Shown: positions 35,267 through 44,109 of the stretch, in pieces
Position numbering within the stretch: the first letter of the stretch is position 1
Layout: each line of letters begins with the position of its first letter
DNA from: Adlercreutzia sp910585575
Lineage (GTDB): Bacteria > Actinomycetota > Coriobacteriia > Coriobacteriales > Eggerthellaceae
NCBI RefSeq assembly: GCF_951801035.1
Contig: NZ_CATOKT010000006.1
Direction: 5' to 3' (one strand)
Length of the DNA stretch: 64,000 nt
Notes under the pieces: model-generated
The model's database searches: none
Told to the model about the DNA's origin: nothing
What the model saw: the letters and a program-made list of their open reading frames with translations, nothing else
Program-made: the position numbers and the translations under genes

Positions 35267-35280
35267 CAAACTTTTGTTCG
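35267..35280 (-). promoter_or_regulatory. Near-consensus LexA box upstream of uvrA
   Basis: CGAACAAAAGTTTG on the minus strand differs from CGAAC-N4-GTTCG at one base. It lies ~120 bp before uvrA and ~33 bp upstream of TACAAT, a less usual repressor position. Confidence 0.45.
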
Positions 35281-35340
35281 TGTTCATGAATTTCGCATAG
35301 ATGAGCCGACAGATAATCTCAGCGCGTTGCACTACCCCCT

Positions 35341-36651
35341 CTACAGCGTTGCCGCCGCAGGCTCCTCTAAGGTAGCGGGGGCGCTTTCGCTGGCCGTGGG
35401 AGCACTCGGCTCGACGCCCTTCATCTTGTGGAACTTCTTCAGCGTCAAGCGACTGCTGCTGCGCTGCGCCTGCGGTGCCCGCAAGGAAGAGCACACGAAC
35501 ACGCTCGCTGCCACCAGCAGGGCTACCATGACGAAGAACACCACCGGGTACGACGTCGCGCCGAGCAGCGCCCCGGTGCCAAGGCCGGTCACGGCCGATC
35601 CGGCGTAGGCCACCAGGTTCACCGAGGACAGGATAGCTGACACCTGCAGCACGCTTACCTCGAGCAGCAGCATGCGCAGCGACGTGGCGACGCATACGCC
35701 CATGGCCACGCTGAACACCGCACATACGGCCATAAAGCCGTATTCCTGCCCCGTGCTCACCAAGCCGCCCATGGCCGCCGTGGTTACGGTTACCACTACC
35801 AGGCTCGCCACCAGCGCACGACGGGGATTCATGCGCGCCACCAGGGGTGAACCTAGCAGCGAGGGAGCCATGACTAGGGCCAGGATGAGCGAGCCGGCCA
35901 TAGGCGAGGTCTCCCCGAAACACTGGTAGGCAATGGGAGCGGCGAAGGACTGGAAGAAGTTGCTCACCGTCCAGGTGACGACATAGCACACCCCCACTAC
36001 GGCAAAGAGCCGGCGATGGTGGGGCGGAATGAACAGGCGGGGCCTCACCGAAGCGCGCAGCGACACCGTGCGATCGAGCGGCTCGTGAATGATCGGCAGC
36101 AAGAACAGGCAGACCGCCAGCACGGCGATCATAACGCCGTAAATGATGCTCAATCTCGGCACGAGCCCGTAGAGGATGCCCACTCCCACCGAGCCTACCA
36201 TGATGCCGAACATGGAGCCGCAGCTGGCCACCGTCGAGCCCCAGCTGAGGTGCTTCTCCCCCACGCAATCGATAACCAGCGCTGACACCGCACTCATGCC
36301 GAAACCGGCGGCCAGGCCCTGCACGAAGCGCGCCGCAAGCACGTCAATGCCGCTTTCGGCACGCAAGAACATAATGCACCCGAGGATGGCCAGCATCACC
36401 GTCAAGCTGGTAATGGGCGTGCGCCCGAAGGAATCCGAAATGCGTCCGGCAAACAACAGCGTCAGCGCCACCGCCGTCAGATACGTGAACATGGTGTTCG
36501 AGATATCGGCCGTGGTCAGGCCGATGGTTGCCTGATAGTCGGCGTACAGCGGAATAGGTACCGCCGTCGAAGCGAAGATGGCCATGAACGTGACCGTCGC
36601 CAAAATGAAACCGCGCAGGGACTGAGCGTCCGAGAGCTTTGCCTTCTGCAT
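35341..36651 (-). CDS. MFS transporter
   Basis: A 436-residue major facilitator with about 12 hydrophobic segments. The loop-2/3 signature is FAGRISDSFGRTPI, and the protein opens with RGFILATVTFMAIFASTAVP, IPLYADYQ. These features fit the drug or metabolite exporter branch, but the substrate is unknown. GGAGGA lies 4 bases before the ATG at 36651. The soluble C-terminal tail of ~35 residues is Ala/Pro-rich. A good promoter with an inverted repeat in its spacer lies upstream, so it is likely a regulated single gene. Confidence 0.9.
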   Translation of the reverse strand: MQKAKLSDAQSLRGFILATVTFMAIFASTAVPIPLYADYQATIGLTTADISNTMFTYLTAVALTLLFAGRISDSFGRTPITSLTVMLAILGCIMFLRAESGIDVLAARFVQGLAAGFGMSAVSALVIDCVGEKHLSWGSTVASCGSMFGIMVGSVGVGILYGLVPRLSIIYGVMIAVLAVCLFLLPIIHEPLDRTVSLRASVRPRLFIPPHHRRLFAVVGVCYVVTWTVSNFFQSFAAPIAYQCFGETSPMAGSLILALVMAPSLLGSPLVARMNPRRALVASLVVVTVTTAAMGGLVSTGQEYGFMAVCAVFSVAMGVCVATSLRMLLLEVSVLQVSAILSSVNLVAYAGSAVTGLGTGALLGATSYPVVFFVMVALLVAASVFVCSSLRAPQAQRSSSRLTLKKFHKMKGVEPSAPTASESAPATLEEPAAATL

Positions 36652-36720
36652 CCTTTCCTCCGTGAGAACGAAACTGCCAGCCAACCTTCACGGGAACGGA
36701 AATCCCAAGAAGGTGAGCGC

Positions 36721-36749
36721 AGTATGAACCCCTTGAACGGGGAATTCAA
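36721..36749 (-). promoter_or_regulatory. Promoter of the MFS gene with operator-like spacer
   Basis: On the minus strand TTGAAT (36744-36749), a 17-bp spacer and CATACT (36721-36726) form a good vegetative promoter. The spacer contains CCCCGTTCAAGGGG, a 14-bp inverted repeat, and a second TTGACC lies just upstream. Confidence 0.6.
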
Positions 36750-36905
36750 GAGAAAAGGTCAACTTTTCCACTCGGCGACAAATCCCCTCCGCTGGACGCG
36801 CCCTCATTTTCCGGACGTCACCGTTTCTTCACGCCAAGCAGGACAAAACAAAGGATGTGAGGAGCAACTGCGCGCGTCATTTTCGCGAGCTCATCGAGCT
36901 CAGCG

Positions 36906-37004
36906 CTACATGATGGCGTGGCTGGCCGTTTGCATGAGATAGGGAATGTAAGCGAGCACGACAAGGGCCGCCCAGAACAACATTTTCGCCTTCTTGCGAC
37001 TCAT
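36906..37004 (-). CDS. 32-aa single-pass membrane peptide
   Basis: A 32-residue frame starts at ATG 37004 with a strong GGGAGGA six bases upstream and ends in TAG at 36906. The peptide has a basic head (MSRKKAK), a 17-residue hydrophobic helix (MLFWAALVVLAYIPYLM) and a short polar tail. This is the layout of small bacterial membrane proteins that modulate transporters. It lies between the MFS gene and xerC, on the same strand. No homologue is known to me. The ribosome site and clean topology are the main support. Confidence 0.6.
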   Translation of the reverse strand: MSRKKAKMLFWAALVVLAYIPYLMQTASHAIM

Positions 37005-37187
37005 GGCTCCTCCCTTCAACGGCGACATCCGGGTCTTCGCGCTTCAGCGAAGAACACTTAACCTCATGTCGCATTCTGAAGGAGGAAAGCCTCAGAAACG
37101 ATGCGCGCCCAGGAACCGTGTCGGCCGCGCAACCGAGCTGAAACCAGCCGCAACCGCCCTGTTCACAAGCTGTCAAACAACCCGCTC

Positions 37188-38147
37188 CTAGGCGCGCGGA
37201 TGAGCCAGACCATGCACGCTCTTCATGCGATCCACGGAGACGTGAGTATAAATCTGCGTGGTGGACAGACTCGCATGACCCAGCATGTCCTGCACGCTGC
37301 GCAAGTCGGCGCCGCCCTCCAGCAAGGTAGTGGCAAACGAGTGGCGCACAGCATGGGGCGAGAGGCTCTCGTCAAGACCCGCCAACCCCAGCACGCGCTT
37401 AAAGCGCTTGCGCAAGCTGTCGGCGCTCATAGGGTTGCCGCGATTCGAAATGAAGAACCGGTCGCTCTGCCTCTCCCCCAAAAGCTGCGGGCGCGCCTCC
37501 TGCAGGTAGACCTCCATGGCCGCTGCGGCGCCGCGGCTCAACGGGATGAGCCGCTCCTTGGCGCGCTTGCCGAACACCTTCACTTCAAGCGCGGGAAAAT
37601 CCACCCAAGACACCAGCAGTCCCGAAGCCTCCGAGATACGGGCGCCGCAGGAGAACAGAAACTCGAGAAGCGCCTGGTCGCGCATATCGGCCGACGTCTG
37701 CTGGCGCGGACGCCCCTCTTTGTCGACCGGCCCTACCGCCGTAAGCAGGGCGCGCATGTCCTCAACCGACATGACCTTCGGCAGCCGATGCGCGCTCTTC
37801 GGCGCCTGCATGACGCTGATAGGATCGTTGTCGGTGCGACCCTCGACATTGAGCCAGCGGAAGAACGATCGAAGTGCCGACATGTGCCGCTTGATGGTCG
37901 TACGCGCATATTGAGCCTGATCGAGCTCGGCTAAGTAACGGCGCAGTTGGCGATAGGTGACGGCCAGCGGATCGATTCCCAGGCGCGTCGCCCAGCGCAG
38001 GTAGGCCAGCAGGTCATCGCGATAGGCGCGCACCGTGTGCTCGGAAGCCCCCTGCTCCACCACGAGCATGGCGCAGAAATCGTCCACGTCGCTCCTGCGC
38101 GGAAGAGCGGCATCGTCAGGGAGCGCCGCCTGCCGATGAAACACCAT
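37188..38147 (-). CDS. xerC: Tyrosine recombinase XerC/XerD family
   Basis: A 319-residue site-specific recombinase. The SAM-like N-terminal DNA-binding domain spans 20-105. The catalytic residues are all present: Arg in CGARISEASGL, Lys in VFGKRAKERLIPL, His and Arg in SPHAVRHSF, His in LGHASLSTTQIY, and the Tyr nucleophile in that last motif. Lying after trmFO and dprA, the common neighbourhood of chromosomal XerC, it is more likely a dimer-resolution enzyme than a phage integrase. The start is 8 bases after the trmFO stop, with AGGGGGG. Confidence 0.92.
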   Translation of the reverse strand: MVFHRQAALPDDAALPRRSDVDDFCAMLVVEQGASEHTVRAYRDDLLAYLRWATRLGIDPLAVTYRQLRRYLAELDQAQYARTTIKRHMSALRSFFRWLNVEGRTDNDPISVMQAPKSAHRLPKVMSVEDMRALLTAVGPVDKEGRPRQQTSADMRDQALLEFLFSCGARISEASGLLVSWVDFPALEVKVFGKRAKERLIPLSRGAAAAMEVYLQEARPQLLGERQSDRFFISNRGNPMSADSLRKRFKRVLGLAGLDESLSPHAVRHSFATTLLEGGADLRSVQDMLGHASLSTTQIYTHVSVDRMKSVHGLAHPRA

Positions 38148-38155
38148 GAGCCCCC

Positions 38156-39532
38156 CTACATCTCCGAGGGGGTCATGAGACCGGCCTTATCGAGCGCCGC
38201 GCGATAGGAGGTCAATGCCGCGTTTGCCCGGTCGGCGTAGGCGCGATAGCGCTCCTTCTTATTGCGGATGCGCGGCTCGAAGGGACGCATGATGCCGAAG
38301 TTCACGTGCATGGGCTGGTAGTCGACGGTTGTCTCCTCGGTGGCGTAGTGCAGCAGCGCCCCGTAGACCGTGTCGACCGAGAGCTCGGGCAGCGGCACCC
38401 CACGCAAATCGGCCGCCACCGCCAATGCGCCGTGCAGTCCTGAGCGAATAGCCTCGCAGTACCCTTCCGTACCGGCCAGCTGGCCCACCACATACACGGG
38501 AACGCCCAGAGTCTGCGCCTGCGGAGTGACCAGGCGATTGTGGTTGTCCAGCAGACGCGGCGCATCGATAAAGGTGTTGCGGTGCATGACGCCGTAGCGA
38601 GCGAACTCGGCATGCTCCAGCCCGGGGATCATCGAGAACACGCGGCGCTGCTCGGGGAAGGTGAGGTTCGTCTGGAAGCCCACCAGGTTGTAGCTGGTGC
38701 CGAAGGCGTCCTCAGCCCGCAGCTGCAGAGCAGCCCAGGGACGACGCCCCGTACGCGGATCGGTCAGCCCCACGGGCTTCAAGGTGCCGAACCGAGGCGC
38801 ATCGTGGCCCGCCCGGGCAATCTCCTCGATGGGCTGGCAGGCCTGGAAGAGGTCCTTCGACTCGAAATCCTTCTTAATGACGCGCTCGGCACCGAGCAGC
38901 TCTTCGATAAACGCATCGTATTCCTCACGGGAAAACGGTGCGTTCAGGTAATCGCCCCCGGCTTCGGCATCCTCATAGCGGCTCTGGCGAAACACCTTGT
39001 CCATGTCGATGGAGTCCGCCATTACCACCGGCGCCGCTGCGTCGTAGAAGGCCAGGGCGTCGCGCCCCGTCAGGTCCATAAGCGCGGACGAGAGGCCGTC
39101 GGAGGTCAGCGGACCCGAGGCCAGCACGAGCGCGTCCGTTTCCTGCGCCAGAGCCGCCAGGTCCACCGCCTCGCCACGCACTACCTCGATACGCGGATGG
39201 GCGAGGATGCGCTCGGTGATGTCGGCAGCGAACTGCTCGCGGTCGACGGCAAGCGCCCCGCCCGCTGCGACGGCATGGCGCTTCGCTGCTGCCAGCACGG
39301 GTGACTCCAGCACCGTCAGCTCTTCCTTCAAGAGCCCCGCCGCGCTGTCCGGCTTCATGCTCTTCAGGGAGTTCGAGCACACGAGCTCGGCGAACTGATC
39401 GCTGTGATGCACGGCCGTCGGCTGGACGGGACGCATTTCCCACAGGCGCACGGCAAAGCCGCGATTCGCTAAATTCAAAGCCGCCTCGCTGCCCGCAAGA
39501 CCGCCGCCGATGATTGTTACGTGGTGTGTCAT
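38156..39532 (-). CDS. trmFO: tRNA (uracil-5-)-methyltransferase TrmFO
   Basis: A 458-residue folate/FAD-dependent enzyme that makes 5-methyluridine at position 54 of tRNAs. The N-terminal FAD motif is IIGGGLAGSEAALNLA, followed by the family motifs LWEMRP and ELVCSNSLKS. The C-terminal part has the second conserved block (YVVGQLAGTEGYCEAIRSGL and HVNFGIMRP). Length is typical. It stands 87 bases after dprA and 8 bases before xerC on the same strand. Confidence 0.96.
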   Translation of the reverse strand: MTHHVTIIGGGLAGSEAALNLANRGFAVRLWEMRPVQPTAVHHSDQFAELVCSNSLKSMKPDSAAGLLKEELTVLESPVLAAAKRHAVAAGGALAVDREQFAADITERILAHPRIEVVRGEAVDLAALAQETDALVLASGPLTSDGLSSALMDLTGRDALAFYDAAAPVVMADSIDMDKVFRQSRYEDAEAGGDYLNAPFSREEYDAFIEELLGAERVIKKDFESKDLFQACQPIEEIARAGHDAPRFGTLKPVGLTDPRTGRRPWAALQLRAEDAFGTSYNLVGFQTNLTFPEQRRVFSMIPGLEHAEFARYGVMHRNTFIDAPRLLDNHNRLVTPQAQTLGVPVYVVGQLAGTEGYCEAIRSGLHGALAVAADLRGVPLPELSVDTVYGALLHYATEETTVDYQPMHVNFGIMRPFEPRIRNKKERYRAYADRANAALTSYRAALDKAGLMTPSEM

Positions 39533-39619
39533 GGCTCAACAGGATACCAAATAACATCGTCTCCACGGCAGTCAAATTGGAGCGGGACGGCCGCTGTCCA
39601 CAAACCATCTCGTTCATCG

Positions 39620-40573
39620 TCAACCTCTTTTCTGCATTACGCCCGCCGGCCCGTAGCGGCCGTCCGGGTACTGAGCGATCAGCCCGTCGCGCTGGGCCGT
39701 GGTCAGCCACACCATCAACCAGGTAAAGGAGTCCTCGCCGGGTCGAGCCGCCTGGGCCAAGTTGCGCAGCGCCTCCATACCCAAGGGCTCCGCCTGCAAA
39801 GCCTCAAGTAAAGGATCGGCGCGCGTCTCCACCCCCGAAGCCGCAGCGCGGCCGCAGCCTGCGACCTCCTCGCCTGCGGGATAGCTCAGGCACCCAAAGG
39901 TTTGAAGGAGCGCCTCGTCGAAGCTTTCATCGTCGACAATGGGCAGTGCCCCCTGGTACAGCAGGCGATTCGACCCGCGCGAGCTGGCCGATGTGATGGC
40001 GCCGGGCACCACCCACACCTCCCGGCCGGCCGCCAAAGCCTCGTCGGCCGTGGAAAAGGTGCCCGACGGCAGCCCTGCCTCCACAATGAGGGTCGCGCGG
40101 GCCAAACCGGCGATGAGGCGGTTGCGCGCCCGAAAGGTGTAGCCCTGGGGCGGAAAGTCCCAGGGATGCTCTGACACCACTGCTCCCCCGCCTCGAACAA
40201 TGCGCTGGAACAGCCCGGCATTCTCAGCCGGATAGATCTGGTTGCAGCCGCCGCCCAGAAAGGCCACGGTGGGCGCTCCAGCGGCAAGGGCCGCCTCGTG
40301 GGCCACGGCATCGCAGCCGCGCGCCCCTCCCGAGATGATGGCCACACCCCGTTCAGCGGCGGAGCAGGCAAAGCGCTTGGCTGCCGCGCGCCCATAGGGC
40401 GTGGCCCTCCGCGCTCCCACCACCGCCAGGCCCTCCTGCAAAGCCGCCGGATCACCGACGCCGTACAGGCGCGACGGCGGATCGGGAATAGTCGTCAAAA
40501 CTCCGGGAAATCCCTCGTCGTCGCGTCCCAACTCGAAACGAGGGCCCTCCAATTGCATTACGCGAACTCCCAT
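39620..40573 (-). CDS. dprA: DNA processing protein DprA
   Basis: A 317-residue DprA/Smf, which loads RecA on incoming single-stranded DNA during transformation. The Rossmann-like core has AVVGARRATPYGRAAAKRFA, IISGGARGCDAVAHEAAL, FLGGGCNQIYPAENAGL and FRARNRLIAGLARATLIVEA. The Asp of the usual SGGARGID is here part of GCD. A C-terminal winged-helix-like segment remains (~245-317). The N-terminal extension is shorter than in many DprAs, starting near the core. Its ATG shares a base with the comM stop (TAATG), so the two are translationally coupled. Confidence 0.95.
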   Translation of the reverse strand: MGVRVMQLEGPRFELGRDDEGFPGVLTTIPDPPSRLYGVGDPAALQEGLAVVGARRATPYGRAAAKRFACSAAERGVAIISGGARGCDAVAHEAALAAGAPTVAFLGGGCNQIYPAENAGLFQRIVRGGGAVVSEHPWDFPPQGYTFRARNRLIAGLARATLIVEAGLPSGTFSTADEALAAGREVWVVPGAITSASSRGSNRLLYQGALPIVDDESFDEALLQTFGCLSYPAGEEVAGCGRAAASGVETRADPLLEALQAEPLGMEALRNLAQAARPGEDSFTWLMVWLTTAQRDGLIAQYPDGRYGPAGVMQKRG

Positions 40574-42084
40574 TACCTCTCTCCTATTCCCTCGCGCACG
40601 CGAAAGTTCATTGCCTCGGCCACGTGCCCGGCCTGCACCTCTGGCGACTCGGCCATATCGGCGATGGTGCGCGCCACCGACAGCGTGCGCACCATCGCCC
40701 GGCCGCTCATGGCGTGAAGCTCGGCCACCGATACCAGAAGACGGCGCGCCTCGTCGGTGAGCGCGCATCGATCGACCGGCGACACGGGAGCGCACTGGGC
40801 ATCCCCTGCGTGCTGCGATCGCCAGGCGGCAAAGGCACGTCCTACCATGACGCCCTCGCGCAGCTGATCCGACGACGTGCCACTGCCCGCTTCGAGCACC
40901 TGGCCCGGAGGAATGCGCCGCACATCGAGGTGAAGATCGATGCGATCCATAAGCGGTCCGCCGATGCGGTTCTGGTAGGCATTGATCTGCGGCACCGTGC
41001 AATGGCATTCGTGACGATCGTCCCCGAAATAGCCGCAAGGACAGGGGTTGGAGGCCGCCACCAGCATGAAGCGCGCGGGAAACGTCACGGTGCCATCGGC
41101 GCGCGTGAGGCACACCACGCCCGACTCCAGGGGTTGCCGAATGCTCTGCAGCGCCGTAGTGCGAAATTCAGCCAGCTCATCCAGAAAAAGGACCCCGTGG
41201 TGCGCCAGCGAAATCTCACCGGGCCGGATAGGCGTACCGCCGCCCACAAGTCCCGCCTGGGTGGCGCTGTGGTGGGGGCTGCGGAAGGGGCGCTGTCCGG
41301 CGATGATGTTCTCGATAGGCTCGTTGGCCACCGAGTGCACCACCGCCGCCTCAATGGCCTCGTCCATGGTCAGCGGCGGCAGAATCGAGGGGATGCGCGA
41401 AGCGAGCATGGTCTTGCCCGAGCCGGGCGGCCCCATCATCAACAAACCATGGGAGCCGGTGGCAGCAATCTGAAATGCGCGCTTCGCCACCTCCTGACCG
41501 GCGACTTCGGAAAAATCGACAGTTGATCGAACCGCATCGGCACGGGCGGCGCGCCCGTGGGGCGCGAGCACTACAGCTGCTCCGCCTTCCTGGGCCAGCT
41601 GACCCAGATGACGCAGCGAGAACACCGGCACCTCATCGAGGGGAATTGGATCGCTTTCCTGAGCGCAGACAAAGCTGAAACCTTGCTCGCGGGCGCAAAT
41701 GGCGCACGCGAGCGTTCCCGAAACCGCCCGCACCCGACCCTCCAGCGAGAGCTCGCCAATGTAGAGCGTGCGCTTCACCCAAGCAGGATCGATCTGCTGG
41801 CTGGCCGCCAAAATGCCCACGGCCAGGGGCACATCGAACCCCGATCCCATTTTGCGCACGTTGCTGGGGGCCAAGTTGATGACGATCTTCTCGTTGGGCA
41901 CCGTGAAGCCCGCCGCGCGAATAGCGGCCTTCACGCGCTCCCGCGCCTCCTGAATGGCCGCATCGGGCATGCCCACAATGGAGATGCCCGGCAAACCGCC
42001 CGATACGACCACTTCGACCGAAACCGGGATGACCTCCACGCCGCGCACCGTGGCGCTGAGCACCGTGCACTGTCCATGTTGCAT
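40573..42084 (-). CDS. comM: ComM/YifB-type Mg-chelatase-like AAA+ protein
   Basis: A 503-residue ComM family member: N-terminal lon-protease-like fold (SATVRGVEVIPVSVEVVVSG), an AAA+ core with Walker A MGPPGSGKTMLA and Walker B HHGVLFLDELAEF, and a C-terminal Mg-chelatase-type helical domain (TLSVARTIADMAESPEV). In competent bacteria ComM is a branch-migration helicase during transformation. The gene is separated from yraN by 3 bases and coupled to dprA. Confidence 0.95.
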   Translation of the reverse strand: MQHGQCTVLSATVRGVEVIPVSVEVVVSGGLPGISIVGMPDAAIQEARERVKAAIRAAGFTVPNEKIVINLAPSNVRKMGSGFDVPLAVGILAASQQIDPAWVKRTLYIGELSLEGRVRAVSGTLACAICAREQGFSFVCAQESDPIPLDEVPVFSLRHLGQLAQEGGAAVVLAPHGRAARADAVRSTVDFSEVAGQEVAKRAFQIAATGSHGLLMMGPPGSGKTMLASRIPSILPPLTMDEAIEAAVVHSVANEPIENIIAGQRPFRSPHHSATQAGLVGGGTPIRPGEISLAHHGVLFLDELAEFRTTALQSIRQPLESGVVCLTRADGTVTFPARFMLVAASNPCPCGYFGDDRHECHCTVPQINAYQNRIGGPLMDRIDLHLDVRRIPPGQVLEAGSGTSSDQLREGVMVGRAFAAWRSQHAGDAQCAPVSPVDRCALTDEARRLLVSVAELHAMSGRAMVRTLSVARTIADMAESPEVQAGHVAEAMNFRVREGIGER

Positions 42085-42087
42085 AGC

Positions 42088-42621
42088 TTAGCACCCGCAA
42101 AAGGCACCGACGTGATGGCGGATGAGCGCGCGGCCGCCGCGAACGACCACCACGGAAACGACGTCGAAGCGCACAGCTACTTCGCCGACATAATGGTCTT
42201 GCACGTAGGCCAAGGCGATGTTCTCGTACTTGCGACGCTTCTTCTCGTTGACGGCATCGGCGGGAAAGCCCTTGTCAATGCCGTGTCGCGTCTTGACCTC
42301 CACGAAAACAAGGGCGTTGCCGTCCATGGCCACGATATCGGCCTCGCCGGCAAAACAGGTCCAGTTGCGTTCAAGAATGACAAAGCCGCGGCGGCGCAGG
42401 AAATCGGCGGCCGCTTCCTCACCGCGACGGCCCAGCTCCTTATTGCGCTTGCCCGTCTTCTTGTCCGCAACTCCCTTGCCCTTGCCCTTACCCGAGGGCT
42501 TGCCCTTGCGAGCGTCAGCTTTCGCTTCGCGAGGCTGCTCTTCGCAGGGGAAGTCCTCGCCCCAGAAGACAGCGACGTCTTCCCCGTCGAAAAACTCTTC
42601 GTAGATGCGCGGTTGTTCCAT
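42088..42621 (-). CDS. UPF0102 (YraN) family protein with N-terminal extension
   Basis: A 177-residue protein whose C-terminal ~115 residues are the YraN/UPF0102 nuclease-like fold: ELGRRGEEAAADFLRRRGFV, EADIVAMDGNALVFVEVKTR and RFDVVSVVV, with the D...E-x-K pattern of PD-(D/E)XK enzymes. The first ~60 residues are an acidic stretch followed by a Lys/Gly-rich linker (KGKPSGKGKGKGVADKK), not usual in the family. AAAGGAG precedes the ATG at 42621. It lies between rnhB and comM, as in many bacteria. Function unproven. Confidence 0.88.
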   Translation of the reverse strand: MEQPRIYEEFFDGEDVAVFWGEDFPCEEQPREAKADARKGKPSGKGKGKGVADKKTGKRNKELGRRGEEAAADFLRRRGFVILERNWTCFAGEADIVAMDGNALVFVEVKTRHGIDKGFPADAVNEKKRRKYENIALAYVQDHYVGEVAVRFDVVSVVVVRGGRALIRHHVGAFCGC

Positions 42622-42759
42622 AGCGGTTGCTCCTTTCGTCAAAACGAGAGGCAACCCTATGGCTCGATTGCTCCTTGCCATTCGGCGCAGAACCGCATGA
42701 ATGCCGTCAAAATGTCGCTTTCTCGCCGCATCCGCGGCACACCAAAAACGCGATCGCTG

Positions 42760-43551
42760 CTAAAAGAGCGTCTCCTGGGTAAAGGCCGTGCAAAAGCTGC
42801 GGCGATGCAGCGGCGTCAGGCCAAGGCGCTTGATCGCCTCGGTGTGATCGGCCGATCCATAGCCCTTGTTCGAGGCGAAACCGTAGCCAGGAAATTCCCG
42901 ATCGTAGGCTTCCATAAGCTCGTCGCGGGCCACCTTCGCCACCAGCGACGCTGCGGCAATGGCGGCACACTTGCCGTCGCCTTTGACGACGTTGATCTCG
43001 CGCTCATCGAGATGCAGCGGGTTCCCGTCAAGCAAGACGACGTCCACCGCCACGCCCTGGCGCTCCACCTCGGCAATGGCGGCTCGGAAGGCCTGGCGCA
43101 GCGAGGCGGTCATCCCCTGGCGATCGATCTCGGCGGGCTCGATGTACTGCACGGTCCAGGCCAGGGCCAACTCGCGCACCTGAGCCGCAATAGCCGTACG
43201 GTCCTCGGGCTTCACCTGCTTCGAATCGTTCAATCCCGCAATAAGCGGCTCAGCAGGCAGCACCACGCCGCCCACCGCCAAAGGCCCCGCCAAGGGCCCG
43301 CGGCCGACCTCGTCAAGCCCGAGCACCACCGTGCCTCCGCGCTCGGCCGCCAGCGCCTGCTGGTACTCGTAAAGCCCCCGCAGGCGCACCGCCTCGGCCC
43401 GCTCGGCTTCCAAGCGGCGGCGCGCTACTTCCACCGCGCTGCGCACTCCCTTGCGGGTGTCGGCCACCAACGAGCGCTCGAGCACGGCGAACTGGGCCTC
43501 GTCGGCCTCTTGCAGTTTGCGGCGAATCTCAGGGACGGTGAGATCGATCAC
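42760..43551 (-). CDS. rnhB: Ribonuclease HII
   Basis: A 263-residue RNase HII that removes misincorporated ribonucleotides. Catalytic motifs: VLGLDEVGRGPLAGPL (DEDD first acidic pair), VVLLDGNPLHL and KGDGKCAAIAAASLVAKV with the conserved Ser/Lys, followed by the YGFASNKGYGSADH block. The N-terminal ~70 residues are a helical extension seen in many Gram-positive RNase HII proteins. GTG at 43551 is preferred as start, with AAGGAG 6 bases upstream. A terminator separates it from rplS, so a separate promoter is probable. Confidence 0.94.
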   Translation of the reverse strand: MIDLTVPEIRRKLQEADEAQFAVLERSLVADTRKGVRSAVEVARRRLEAERAEAVRLRGLYEYQQALAAERGGTVVLGLDEVGRGPLAGPLAVGGVVLPAEPLIAGLNDSKQVKPEDRTAIAAQVRELALAWTVQYIEPAEIDRQGMTASLRQAFRAAIAEVERQGVAVDVVLLDGNPLHLDEREINVVKGDGKCAAIAAASLVAKVARDELMEAYDREFPGYGFASNKGYGSADHTEAIKRLGLTPLHRRSFCTAFTQETLF

Positions 43552-43623
43552 GGAATGCTCCTTCAGTGCGTGACGTAAAAGAGCCGGAAACGGACGCGGA
43601 ACGAAGCCACGCCTTCCAGCACA

Positions 43624-43650
43624 TAAAAAAGGCTCCCGAAGGAGCCTTTT
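43624..43650 (-). terminator. Terminator of rplS
   Basis: AAAAGGCTCC / GGAGCCTTTT is a 10-bp stem with loop CGAA on the plus strand (TTCG on the minus strand). The minus-strand transcript continues with TTTTTTATG. It lies 21 bases after the rplS stop. Confidence 0.92.
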
Positions 43651-43670
43651 CAAAACAAGAGAAACAAGGC

Positions 43671-44018
43671 CTAGCGGAAAGCCTTCTCCTTGATCTTCGC
43701 AGCCTTGCCCACCTTGTTGCGCAGGTAGTACAGCTTGGCGCGACGCACATCGCCCTTACGAGTGACCTCGATCTTCTCGATCTTCGGGGAGTGCACGGGG
43801 AAGGTACGCTCGACGCCCACGGAGAAGCTGATCTTGCGCACGGTGAAGGTCTCGCGGGAAGAGGCGCCCTGACGACGGATGACGTCGCCCTGGAACACCT
43901 GAATACGCTCGCGGTTACCCTCGGTAATACGGTAGTGGACCTTAACGTTGTCGCCCACGTTGAACTCGGGGAGGTCCTGCTTGATCTGCTGCTGCTCGAT
44001 AGCGCGAATGATATCCAT
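43671..44018 (-). CDS. rplS: 50S ribosomal protein L19
   Basis: A 115-residue ribosomal protein L19. Family sequence is clear: MDIIRAIEQQQIKQDLPEF, VGDNVKVHYRITEGNRERIQ, FQGDVIRRQG, and the C-terminal RAKLYYLRNKVGKAAKIKEK. The start at 44018 (second ATG) has better spacing from GAAGGA than the ATG two codons earlier. It has its own strong promoter and terminator. Confidence 0.98.
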   Translation of the reverse strand: MDIIRAIEQQQIKQDLPEFNVGDNVKVHYRITEGNRERIQVFQGDVIRRQGASSRETFTVRKISFSVGVERTFPVHSPKIEKIEVTRKGDVRRAKLYYLRNKVGKAAKIKEKAFR

Positions 44019-44080
44019 TGCCATGTCCTTCTATATTCACCGTTGGTCTTGCATCAAATTTGGTTTGGACGCGATTTGAC

Positions 44081-44109
44081 AGTATATCGCCCTGCCGCAC
44101 CCCGTGCAA
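44081..44109 (-). promoter_or_regulatory. Vegetative promoter of rplS
   Basis: On the minus strand TTGCAC (44104-44109), 17 bp and TATACT (44081-44086). Transcription should start near 44074, giving a leader of about 55 nt. Confidence 0.75.

Noticed and set aside
37188..38147. Phage or island integrase
   Set aside because: The neighbours trmFO, dprA and comM mark it as the chromosomal XerC; no att repeats or phage genes flank it.
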